The notes beneath the pieces are model-generated. The model was not told the DNA's origin. It did not search any database and saw only the letters and a list, made by a program, of their open reading frames with translations. From Capitella teleta (Eukaryota; Annelida; Polychaeta; Capitellidae), in the NCBI GenBank assembly GCA_000328365.1, contig KB309512.1:8240-72239 (forward strand): 64,000 bases of DNA, in the 5' to 3' direction. Within the stretch, counting starts at the first letter, position 1. Each line of letters begins with the position of its first letter. This document shows, piece after piece, positions 51,223 to 61,367 of the stretch. The position numbers and the translations under genes are program-made.

Positions 51223-52189
51223 CCTCAAAGTTCCTTTTTATTCGCACTTCTAGTGAAATCATAACGCACCTAACGAATCGAATTTAAGCCATGAAAATAA
51301 TTCCATATTATCAGAATTACGCACGGCTTCATCGAAACGACCCTTCAAAAATGACTTTGGTGAAATCAGCGCTGCAGCGATGACATAATTTTACCGGAAG
51401 CGCCGCTGCAAGAGCCTTGGCCGCGCTACTGGCGGCACCTCTCTACTGCTCTGCTGGCGGCTGCTGCACATCGCCAGACGGCCAGAGGTCACTTCAGTGA
51501 GGAGGCGCTCCCTGGGCGACAATACCGCTCTATTGGCGGCAGGGAAGAGATGATGAGAAGAGCATGGGAGGAGGCGAAGTGGCCTTGTTATTTCTTTAAG
51601 TCCACAGAACTCTCATTACATGACACAAACACAATATGTATCAAGAGGTTTTATTGCAAATCAAAATGATAACAACAGGAAATACACGAGCTCAGCAGCA
51701 AGAAACGCTGAATTAAGATCTTATTTGACAATTAGGTGTTTATGTATCAACACAAGATATACAATTGGATGCATGATTATGTTGTGGCACTATAACCTCT
51801 CATTACTCGGACAAAATAATAAATATCTTATAAGGTGCATGAATATAAATAGCGAGAGTTCCATTGCTGATCCAATGGCACGAGTCGATTTAAACAGATT
51901 AGATGACGTCATGACAATGAAGTGGCGATGAGGACACTGACATCCCTCGCCTGCCCTTATGAGATGAACGCACTGCAAGAATAAGGCAGACAGGATCAGA
52001 TGATTTAAGTGACATTCCTTTGATTAATCAATGATATATATAATTTATTCCAATCGCAATTAAGCATTGACATTATAGAAAGAACAGAAAAGGTAAATAA
52101 AGAAATAACAATAATAATAATAGCAACAAAGTCAACATAAATGATAACAGTGGTTTATGACGATTCAGGCTTTGTGCATAATAAAAAGG
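51223..52189. other. Intergenic with a GC-rich block at 51338-51560
   Basis: The block at 51338-51560 is GC-rich within AT-rich DNA. It carries an ETS-type site ACCGGAAG at 51393-51400 and TGGCGGC three times (51430, 51455, 51534). Part of it (CTGGGCG then CGCTCTAT then GGCA, 51510-51542) resembles the sequence just upstream of FAHD1 at 53156-53188, so it may be a promoter or a shared repeat. No exon was found beside it. Confidence 0.35.
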
Positions 52190-52734
52190 TTAAAGCTGTG
52201 CATTCTGTACAATTATTGCTGAACTCAAATATCCCAGTCTCATATCTCTAAGTTCTAAAATGCAATATGCAGCACAGACAATGTCCTCGGAATATTTAAT
52301 TTTTGTTGTTATAATATCTTTTCCTGTGTTTAATTTAAAATCAGCGACACCTGTTGGGGTGGTGCGAAGAGTTTCTGCCACCCATCGTCAGTTATTCCCT
52401 AGAGCAGACTGACTGTAGTTTGTGGTAACAAGAGAAGTGCATAATCTAACAATCGAATTTTTGCTATTAACACAACACTTATAAAACGAGAAAAAGCGAG
52501 AGAGTAGAGTAGACAGCTTAAGTCAGGGAGACCAACAAGATGTGGGATTAGTTCACTTCTTGTACGGATACTCAACCCGAGCAGGTGCTTAATGGCCTTT
52601 TTCCAGGAGATAACCAGTGGTTCTATATCATCGATATACAATAAGGGACCGCCATACAAGCTAGAGCAGTATGATTTGAATAATTCAATTATAACATCAG
52701 AAGTATGGATACGGATATGGATACCTCTCTTCAC
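52190..52734 (-). mobile_element. LINE reverse-transcriptase ORF, C-terminal fragment
   Basis: The minus strand encodes ELFKSYCSSLYGGPLLY, then WKKAIKHLLGLSIRTRSELI and PHLVGLPDL. These follow the C-terminal pattern of non-LTR reverse transcriptases of the CR1/L2/Jockey kind (LFxSYCSSLYGxxLW, W+KAIRxLLxLPxRTHSxLLPHIxG). The open frame runs 52734 to 52399. A further open stretch, 52381 to 52190, ends in CILELRDMRLG, resembling the family's last segment (IxELxxxRDG). A stop codon lies between the two. The catalytic core is absent, so this is a truncated, decayed copy. Confidence 0.7.
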
Positions 52735-53281
52735 TGTTTTGTTTTTATCAATTCACATTTAATCAGCGCCTCCTCACGTGCTCTTCCCTTGTGTTATTGC
52801 ACCATGTATCATTGTTGTATCATTTATACATGGCCACGTATACAATAGAAGCTTATGCAGGATTGTGGTTTTCGATGAAATGCATACAAGTTCATTCCGT
52901 GCATAACAGGACACATTCCCAATCATTATAATTATTTTTTAAATCTGTATTATCGCTATATTATGAAATAATCACTCCGACATGTAGAATGTAGCGGTAA
53001 ACAATTAATGTCCAATGTTGAGAAATAAACCTGTACTTACGGTTAATTTTTTTACAGTTGAATAGGTTAAGGCTTATAGTTAGCTTCTCTCACCTCTGGT
53101 GCTTCTGATTTATTCTTCCCTTCTCCCATGCCACTTGCAGAAAAGACACACCGCTCTCTGGGCGGAAGACGCTCTATGGGAGGCAAGCCTTCTCAGCGGC
53201 AGGCTCCCTTCTTTTTCAGTCAGCTGCCAGCGCTGTTATGGTACGTCCTCCAAACAGTGGTGGTGATATCCGATTAGAATC
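52735..53281 (+). promoter_or_regulatory. Upstream region of FAHD1
   Basis: AT-rich DNA becomes GC-rich at about 53150-53260, ahead of the FAHD1 ATG at 53282. CTGGGCGGAAGACGCTCTAT near 53157-53176 resembles the block at 51510-51542. No TATA box is evident at a fixed distance, as is common for housekeeping genes. Confidence 0.4.
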
Positions 53282-56200
53282 ATGGCTTCAAGAAATTTAT
53301 CTCGGTTTTCATCATTCGGAAAGAAAATAATCGGCATTGGAAAGAACTACAGGTAATGTAGTTCTAATGTAGGCCGCCTACCTACTACTAACCTAGGGGG
53401 GTCCGGCCCCGGGGGCATGCTCACCTGGAAATTTTTTATACATTTAAATATGGAAAGTGTCCGAACACTTTAAGAGTTAAAATCAGGTGCAACAGAGCAT
53501 CGTCAGGTCGATGCTCAGTCACTGTCCATTATCCATACTCCATAGTATGATAGTTATTGTTCTAGGGCATGTATCATTGTATGATCATGTCATATGCACC
53601 TATCACATGATCATGATGCTTGTTACAAAAGATGTATACAGTCACAGTGCCGTGATCGCTGATTGGCTATTACATGCGCTATGCACAATTCCTAAGAAAT
53701 GAATCCAATTTGCAATGCTGAATGCATATTGTATATTAAATTTTAATCAATTTATTGAATGAATAGGCAACCTATTAGATTTATTAATATTAATTGAATG
53801 ACGCTCAATGCGTTATGAATGAATGTATTCCATTTGCAGTGTACTTATGTTGTGACGTTTACCATAACAAGTGCCAAAGGGTGTGGGGAGTATATACGTA
53901 CATGACACTACATATGTACAGTACATTCAATGGACTTCTACACTAATTCTATTGCTTACCGCACATTGGGATGAGCTCCTTTCGACTCCGATTTAAACTT
54001 TTGGCCGCCATGAATGCAGGCATGCACAATCTCCGAATATATGAGACCATCCGCGAACTTTCTGTTACAACGACGTGATGCAGCATCGGTGGTACGCGAG
54101 TCTCTCTTGTACAACTGTACAATGTTTTGGTCTTGGTAGTCCTTGATGGCCTCCACAACTTGCTCATAATTTGAAAATCTGACACCGACCTCCTTTTTGC
54201 CAAGGGTTGAGGGGGAATAAAGATTTCTTCAGGTGGGATTGAGGAAGGGTCAGGAGTTCACAATGGTTACTGCTGACATGCATAGCTAGGAAGTTGATTA
54301 CAACAACATGGATTGTGATTGAATTGAAACCACGATGCGGCAGTGCAGTCCTGAGCATATTCACGTTATCAATGCTCCCGATTTCATAAGTCATAATGCT
54401 GTTTATGCTTTTATATTGAATAAATATCAGCGTGAATCATATATGATCAGATGAATTTCAAGTACATGCATATGAATGGCTATTTTACTTGTTCTGAATA
54501 AAATAACAAGAAAACGTCGAGGAACGGGAAATCATAACACTCTCAGGATGCTCTCAAAATATTATGGCTTTAAGTGAAAAAAAAATTGAGTCACCCAACT
54601 GAGCGAGTATTGAAATTATTGATTTCTTCACAAATATTGGTAGAAATGGTTCCTTATACACGTTATTCGATATTTTACTAACAAATTAAACAAATTGTGA
54701 AAGTTTTATACATGTTTTTATACTGTTTTAATGTCTTATTCACAGAAACAATAATTGAAGCGACAGTCTTGTCACTCGTCGATCAGTCTCAGCCATGAGA
54801 ACTGGTTCAAAGCAAATTCCTAGACTTGACAATTGGCTCAGCTAAGAGTTGAGAATCTTTGTGAATAGTGCCCCTGGTACATGCACATACCTTCTTGTAA
54901 AGTATAACATAAAGCATTAAAGAGAACCTATGATAGTTTTGAACTTGTAGCGGATGATATAGAGGATGCCTCCCAAAAAGCAAATACACCTTTAAACTGA
55001 CATATTTTTCAGACATTACGCTTGCTGTGGGCCAATTCTCTGATGAATCGAATTTGAGAGGTTTCAAATCTCGCTTTATTCTCGCGTTCGATTTCATACC
55101 GTCGTGATGTCATAAAAGTAACAATGGGAGCCGTCGAGTGAACAGATCTTTCAGCAGTTCTCAATAAAGAAATCTCGCACTCATCTAGTTTCAAGCATCT
55201 TGCTTGAGTAAGAAATTCGTACTTTTATTTGTCTTCTACATCATTCATAGCTGACCGAATTTCCCAAAATGTGTGTCATCTCTGACAAAACTAATAGAAT
55301 GGAGAAAAACAGGTTCTGCAATGAACAGAGGTCCCCTATATTAATTATATTATATATTTATATAATCCCCTAATAATTATTTCACTATTCGCCCATCCTT
55401 AGTAGTAACCAAGGATGGAGAGGCTGATAAAAATCATGTTCTCATCTTTAATCTATATGCTTCACTATAATATACATCAACCAGAATCAAGTGTGGATTT
55501 CACTCTTCTTCCCAGTGAGCATGCGAAGGAGATGGGATCCAGCGTTCCCTCAGAACCTGTTGTGTTCTTGAAGCCAACCACTGCGTATCTCACAGAAGGC
55601 AATCCTATTTTGGTCAGAAACATTGTCTCCACATGGAATCTGTTATCATAATTTTCTTCAGCTCCCTCTTAATAATGATGTGGACCATGAGGTTGAACTA
55701 GGCGTGGTTATCGGAAAACCAGGTAACGGTGTTTAGTTATTTTCATTTGTTCATTCACTAAGCATTGTTTCAATGCAGGCAAAGACATCTCTGAGAGTTC
55801 GGCCATGAGCCACGTTGGAGGCTATGTGCTCGCTTTGGATATGTCCAACCGAACGCGTCAAGCCCAGTCTAAGAACGCGGGTCTGCCATGGGCCCTCTCC
55901 AAGGGATTTGACACGTCATGTCCAGTCAGCAAATTCCTCGATCTTTCTCAGGTATGTTGCCTGTCTTGCCTCATGACTCTGTTATAGATAACCTGACTAG
56001 TTAGTGGATTAGAATCTCCACATTCCAGACAATGTAGACATATATACTATTCTAATGTCAAATGGATGAGTAGCATTTTTTTTGGCAATTAAAATTCCAA
56101 TATAGTCCAGTAAATTTAGCTCAAAAGGAACTCGAACCTGGATATCTTTGCAGCACATGGTATTTTTATACCATTCGGCACAGAAATGAATGTACAGTAA

Positions 56201-56937
56201 AACCTTGATTTGGCTAAGTTCGTGGGGTCAGCTCAATACTTCGACTTACGGATACTTCGAAAGATTGAGGCCGTTATGATTTCAAAACGTTGTTCTGAAG
56301 TTATGATTGACCAGATGCGTTGTGCACTTATAAACTAAGAGAGGCTATGATTTTGTGATTTGAAACTTCTAATCAACAAATATACCGTAGTTTCTTGCTT
56401 ATAAGCACCCTCCTAATTTATGTACACGCCCACCAGCCCCAAGGTATTTATAGTAACAAGCTCTCTGCTGACATCTCACTTTAACTGTTACAGGCAGTGC
56501 CACCAATCTCAGTTTTGAAAAAGTTGTTATTCGTAGATTCATGATAAGTTATAAAAGGCATGTTAACAAAACGAACCAAAAATTAAATTTCCAAATGAGT
56601 CCTGACCCTTGCATCACTTTGTGAATGTATGTTCAAAGTGCAATTCCTCGATGTGTGCATCGCAGTGCTTTCTCCTCCCCAGGTTCCCGACCCACATAGC
56701 GTGCAACTCTGGCTCAAAGTGAATGGCGTGGAGCGACAGAACGGCAATACTGCAGACATGGTCTTCAAAATCCCGACTCTGATCAGCTACCTGAGCTGCC
56801 ACATGACCTTGGAAGAGGGCGACCTCATTCTCACAGGGACGCCCAAGGGTGTCGGACCGGTCAAGCATGGTGATGTGGTGGAGTGTGGGTTGGGAGATAT
56901 CGTCTCCATGACATTCAATGCTGAAGATAGGAAATGA
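53282..56937 (+). CDS. FAHD1: FAHD1, fumarylacetoacetate hydrolase domain protein 1
   Basis: Exons: 53282-53352, 55516-55612, 55662-55722, 55779-55951, 56683-56937. All introns are GT-AG and phases agree, giving 218 aa (human FAHD1 about 224). Exon 1 encodes MASRNLSRFSSFGKK and GIGKNY, matching human ASRPLSRFWEWGKN and VGRNY. Conserved residues are the catalytic pair His26/Glu29 (EHAKEM), the metal ligands Glu66 and Glu68 (HEVELGVVIG) and Asp97 (LALDM), and the C-terminal ILTGTPKGVGPV. The family acts in mitochondria as Mg-dependent acylpyruvase and oxaloacetate decarboxylase. Introns 2 and 3 are only 49 and 56 bases long. Intron 2 uses a weaker donor (TTG|GTCAGA), chosen because it restores the match NPIL-LPLNN. 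Intron 1 (2.16 kb) holds an antisense ZSWIM-like exon. The gene faces ACADS tail to tail. Confidence 0.95.
53388..53460. repeat. Probable dispersed-repeat fragment in FAHD1 intron 1
   Basis: GGGGGGTCCGGCCCCGGGGG followed by CATGCTCACCTGGAAATTTT resembles a G-rich terminus (GGGGGCATGCTCCCCCGGAAAATTTT-like) that I recall as common in repeats of many marine invertebrate genomes. Only one end is seen here, and no class is assigned. Confidence 0.35.
53960..54212 (-). CDS. Exon of a ZSWIM3/FAR1-like (MULE-related) protein, antisense in FAHD1 intron 1
   Basis: The minus strand encodes GVRFSNYEQVVEAIKDYQ, then VQLYKRDSRTTDAASRR, NRKF, then YSEIVHACIHGGQKFKS and SKGAHPN. This matches the N-terminal domain of animal ZSWIM3-like proteins and the FAR1-type DNA-binding region of MULE transposase relatives (FxSYxEFxxAIxxYQ, LYxRDSRTIEAAxKR, CIHGGKKFKS). 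A good splice donor (GTGCG|GTAAGC, exon end at 53960) follows the coding block exactly, which supports a real exon. The start of the exon is uncertain and I could not find the next exon, SWIM finger or transposase core. It may be part of a domesticated gene or of a Mutator-like element relic. The Lys/Arg-rich, His/Cys-bearing block suggests nucleic-acid binding. Confidence 0.6.
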
Positions 56938-57381
56938 ATTTTGCCTGATGGAATTGGTTGCCATGTACTTGCAATGATTTGTAATAAGATTTTGAGAGAT
57001 TTGTTTATGCTAGTCTTTGTTTTCTGAATTACAGCTGAATGTTGACTTAGCATTATTGTTTTACATATCGATTTACATACTGCGATTGTTAATTAAAGAT
57101 TAAACTGTGATTGTTGATTAAAGATTAATTTCTTGTCATTGTTAATTCTTGTTTCTTTTGATAAATGTTTCGCTTCTTGAGGTGGAATCATTCTGAGGTA
57201 TTTCAGGTGTGTGTGGATAGAAGGGTTGATTCAAACTAAACATGTGCAGCAGCACAATGATAAGATTTAATGACAGTGGTAATATTCATTAAGCACAGGA
57301 CCTTTGCCTTGCTTTGCGTGATGCGGTACGAGGAGCTGAATAGTGAGATTAAAGACAAAATCGTGGATAGAATAAGTGTTG

Positions 57382-57387
57382 AATAAA
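57382..57387 (+). terminator. Poly(A) signal, probably of FAHD1
   Basis: AATAAA on the plus strand 445 bases after the FAHD1 stop, followed by a GT-rich stretch (CAGTGGGGGTTTTTTT) typical of downstream elements. It faces the minus-strand signal at 57414-57419. Confidence 0.5.
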
Positions 57388-57413
57388 AGATCCAGTGGGG
57401 GTTTTTTTATATT

Positions 57414-57419
57414 TTTATT
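57414..57419 (-). terminator. Poly(A) signal, probably of ACADS
   Basis: TTTATT on the plus strand reads AATAAA on the minus strand, about 460 bases after the ACADS stop. It lies 26 bases from the opposing FAHD1 signal. Confidence 0.5.
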
Positions 57420-57877
57420 CTTGTCTGAATACTCATAAATTAAAATTCTACACCCATGTGAACAAAGCTACATATATCAAAGTGGAAAAGGCACACCACA
57501 CATATTGTAAATCATATGAACTTATCTCACATACTGATAACTGTCCACACAATTTTCATGCAGTGACATTTTGCCTATGTACACAGCATTCAAATCATAT
57601 TCAAGGGGTTGTAACAATTATATTATATTCATACCATAACGAGCAATAGATTTGACTGAATTTGACAAGATTTGATCCCACTTAACCTTGATAACCTGAT
57701 AAAATGGCAAGATCGTGACAAGCATGCTTTGATAAGGATTATTAATAGCAAAGCCTGAATAATAAATTTTATACCACAATTCTTATCACTGTAATTCCAA
57801 CTTAGCTTATGGTCATGAGGTATATCAAAATGATTATTGAGGATAGAAAAAAAATTCACTGTGGCATTGAAAAGAGT

Positions 57878-60800
57878 TTACAAAACTTGATACTCTTTCA
57901 ATAGATTGTTAGCAATTACGAGCCGCATGATTTCACTGGTTCCCTCGTAGATTTCTGTGATCCTGGCGTCTCGGTAATGACGTTCTGCTGGCATATCTGA
58001 CACATACCCCATTCCACCAAGCACTTGGATGGCCTGTTAGAGAAAGAAATAATGATTAGAAGCAAAAAAAAAAACATGTACAATTTTAAAATAATTGAAG
58101 AATGAATATTGATGAGGCACAAACCTGATGCGAGACAAATGTGGCTGTTTCTGACGCTGCCAACTTAGCACAAGCTGCCTCCTGAAAATTGAAAATATAT
58201 TCAGAATGTCAATCCAAAAAAAATTAATTCTACCTTGGAGTATGGTTTTCCAGAATCTTTCAACATTGCAGCATGGTAATTGAGCAAACGCGCACTCTGT
58301 ATCCTCACTTCCATGTCAGCTAACTTATTCTACAAGCAAACACAATACTGAAATTCAAATTGAACTGCAATTCTCACTTGGATAGTCTGCAGTTTGCAGA
58401 TGGGTTGGCCAAAAGACTCTCTCTTCCCACTGTAGTCCAAAGCACACTCAAATGCGGCCTGTGCTATGCCAATGGCTTGGCCAGCAATTCCAATACGCCC
58501 GGCATCGAGTGTCTCCTACAGATGAAACCAATTATTGAATAAAACGTGCACTTTGTCGGATGAACCATCGCGATTTTGAAGCCATTTCCAGGATTTCCAA
58601 GAATATTCTCTTTAGGAACAACGCAGTCTTCAAAGATGAGCTGACATGTTGAACTGGCACGGATGCCGAGTTTGTCCTCTTTCTTGCCGAGAGAGAGACC
58701 GGGAGTTGGTTTTGGAACCAAGAAAGCGCTGATTCCCTGATACAGAGAGAATTAGTTACACAGGGAAGAGCAGCAGGTCAGCTTACTTTGTGTTTCTTGG
58801 ATTTATCAGTTGTTGCAAACACCTGAGAAGAATATGTATTAAGATAGAATGTTAATAGGAAGGGGCAATTCTCTGCAGAATTCATTAACCAGTACGCATA
58901 TCATTGGAGCCAATAACCAGCATTGGTATATCATCCAATTACACGATGTGAATCAACAACTCCCTCATAATAGAATATTCCGAATGTACCAGCATGTAAT
59001 TCTTACGATCGATGCCTCTGCCTCATAGCCGTTGGTGATCCACATCTTTGCTCCGTTCAGCACCCAGTGATCACCAGCATCTACGGCCGTTGTCGAAGCA
59101 GCCCCAGCGTCACTTCCATTGCCTAGCGACAAAACCAGCACTGCAAACAAGCACGCAATGAATGACATCAGACCTACCGGGCTCCGTGAGACCAAAACAA
59201 CCAACGCGTTCTCCGTTGGTGAACGGCACAATCCACTTCTGCTTCTGCTCCTCGGTTGCGTTCTTTAGCAAAGGCGTCATGTACAAGCTCTGATTGAACA
59301 CACATTGAGTTTGATCAGGGGCTCTCTTGCCTACCCACGTTATTCACACTGACACACACCCCGGTCGAGGCGCAACCACGGCTGACCTCCTCCATGGCAA
59401 CGGCATATGCGAGGTAGTCTAAACCAGCGCCTCCGAGCTCCTCAGGCACCTCAATTGCCATCACACCTAGATCACCAAGTTTTCTAATCTGAGAAATGAA
59501 GTTTCAGAGTGAATTGGACGTAAATTGGCTGAGTCGTGTACCGCATCTTCGGGGAATGTTCCTTCTCTGTCTAATTTTGCAGCGATTGGTTTGAGTTCGT
59601 TGTCAGAGAAATCTCGTAATGTTTGTTGCAGCATTTTATGAGTTTCCGGAAGCATGGAAAATGCGCTCATGGCTCGCGTCGGAGCTGCAATAATAACGAG
59701 GCATTCAAATTCCAGCAAATACAGCATGTTTGAAATGTGATGCTGTAGCCATCACTGCTTCCCTTGAATTTCCTACTCAGAAGTACCTGAGCTGAGCCTG
59801 TGACATTCACACACGAATCATAGAAAATACAGAGTGGGCCTATCTACTTCATGTTCAAAACAAAACTCTAAACTTTGCTCAAATATATCAATTATTCAAA
59901 AAATGGTGCTGGTGCTGTCCAAATGCAATGACTTCAATCGATTCACTGATATGGGGTCGTGAGTTTATAGGTTCCGTATAACCCTTGTAAAAGTGGCTGT
60001 TGGCAGCGACAAGGGGACCTGGCAAAAACTCAACAGCTCAAATTATAAATGCTTGCTAAAGTTGGCAAGTCAAGTGGCTCGGTTCATGTGTTAGAACGTT
60101 CTCGTGAGTGCGTAATTCACTATTGTTACTGTGATAACATAATTCAGCAATATTGAATGCAATAATACATATTTTTCCTGAAAATGTGGACCTCCAACTT
60201 CTGAGGGTGGGTCGTCCGACCCCTCCGACCCCCCCTTGGCTACGGGCCTGCATTCCTGCATTTCCCTTACCCCATGTGCAATCATCGAGCGATCATCTTT
60301 TGACTGTTGAGAAAGGCTGCAAACACATAAACTTGAAAATACAAGCTTCATTCGCCACTTGGATGTCACTACAAGTGCTACTGTCTAGTACTGAGATGCA
60401 TGGAAATTGACAACACAGTCAAGAAGGAATGTGATCTACACTCGACCCTGGCTTCAATCTACACCAACTGAGCAGAAAAATCCAGGTAAGCGATTAGTTT
60501 GTGATAAATTACTGGTCAAACTGTATACAATCATGAATGTCTTTAGCTGCATGCATAATGCATACTACTAAGATTACTTCATCGTATCCAGTCATGAATG
60601 ATACAGTATACTATATCATAGTATTATGTATACAATAAATACATAGTGACATGGTAACATATAGAATCGTTCCAAACCTCTATATAATATATTGATAATC
60701 ATAACCACAGATTATCATAATCATTATGGTTTGTCCTAAATCATTTTTGTTGTTTCCAATTAAGTAACACATAAATATTAATATAATCATAATAAAGATA

Positions 60801-60911
60801 ATGATATAGTACATAGACTCATAGTCATAGTAGGGCCTACATACCGATTTGTTTTGCCAGGCTCCGACGAAGAGGTCGGATACATCTTAATGACTTTGTG
60901 ATAGCAGCCAT
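57878..60911 (-). CDS. ACADS: ACADS, short-chain acyl-CoA dehydrogenase (mitochondrial)
   Basis: Exons in transcript order: 60911-60845, 59684-59542, 59488-59339, 59289-59178, 59122-59007, 58822-58787, 58736-58566, 58515-58378, 58329-58234, 58181-58125, 58033-57878. All junctions are GT-AG and in phase, giving 413 aa (human SCAD 412). Exon 1 encodes an Arg/Lys-rich mitochondrial targeting start ([20 protein letters not shown]). Conserved blocks: [53 protein letters not shown] (FAD/substrate contact), [31 protein letters not shown], and [19 protein letters not shown]. The catalytic base Glu392 sits in [11 protein letters not shown] at the same number as in the human precursor. The enzyme is an FAD-dependent matrix dehydrogenase for C4-C6 acyl-CoA in beta-oxidation and passes electrons to ETF. 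Eight of ten introns are 48-91 bases long; intron 1 is 1160. Confidence 0.97.
60186..60254 (-). repeat. Probable dispersed-repeat terminus in ACADS intron 1
   Basis: The minus strand reads CAGGCCCGTAGCCAAGGGGG, then GGTCGGAGGGGTCGGACGACC. The CGTAGCCAAGGGGGGG type of sequence is, to my knowledge, a frequent repeat end in invertebrate genomes. Only this part is recognisable and its class is unknown. Confidence 0.35.
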
Positions 60912-61212
60912 GGCTGAATTTCAGTAACCCTGAGAGTGGATTGTTCAATAACTCTTTGAATCGACGAAGTCGAAAACTCGAAGGGAAGTTGAGAGAAAAG
61001 TCAAAATGTAGGGTTAGTACTCAGCAGCAACTGGCAACACAGCTGGAAAATAATATGTAACAATCAGAGCAGCTGGTCTATTTTCATAAATGCTGTGAAT
61101 AATTTAATATAACCATGGTTATACAAAATTATTGCTGTGCATACTAGTCATAGACCTATTAAGTACGTAAGTACAGTCAAAGATTCTGGTTTTCATGCCT
61201 TTGGTGTCAATG
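60912..61212. promoter_or_regulatory. Upstream region of ACADS
   Basis: Promoter-proximal DNA for the minus-strand ACADS gene. A short palindrome-like TTCGACTTCGTCGA-type stretch lies near 60960-60975 (plus strand GAATCGACGAAGTCGAAAA). No TATA box at a fixed distance is clear. Confidence 0.35.
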
Positions 61213-61357
61213 TCGCAAGATGGTATAAATGTAGTTGACATGCATTAATCCAACGTTGACAGATGGTATATAAGTAGCTGCCATGCATTAGGCATGTTGC
61301 TAGATGGTACATATATATATAGTTGCCAGGCATTAAGTCAACGTTGCCAGATATTAA
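61213..61357. repeat. Degenerate minisatellite, unit about 45-50 bases
   Basis: Three successive units begin AGATGGTA (61213, about 61260, about 61309), and a short fourth begins AGATATTA. Each has a TATA-rich part, then AGTTGMC or AGCTGCC, then ATGCATTA or AGGCATTA, and most have AACGTTG before the next unit. Confidence 0.7.
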
Positions 61358-61367
61358 GTGGTGGTCG

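Larger units (their letters stand above)
56938..57877. other. Shared 3' region between FAHD1 and ACADS
   Basis: The span holds the 3' UTRs of the two convergent genes. At 57081-57129 a phrase is tandemly duplicated (TGCGATTGTTAATTAAAGAT / TGTGATTGTTGATTAAAGAT). Besides the hexamers at 57382 and 57414, ATTAAA-type variants on the plus strand near 57093 and 57117 could serve FAHD1 earlier. Confidence 0.5.

Noticed and set aside
59467-59727. Alternative ACADS start MLYLLEFE in the second exon region
   Set aside because: It reads through a good splice acceptor, and its acidic leader does not look like a mitochondrial signal. The exon at 60911-60845 splices in phase and encodes an Arg-rich leader.
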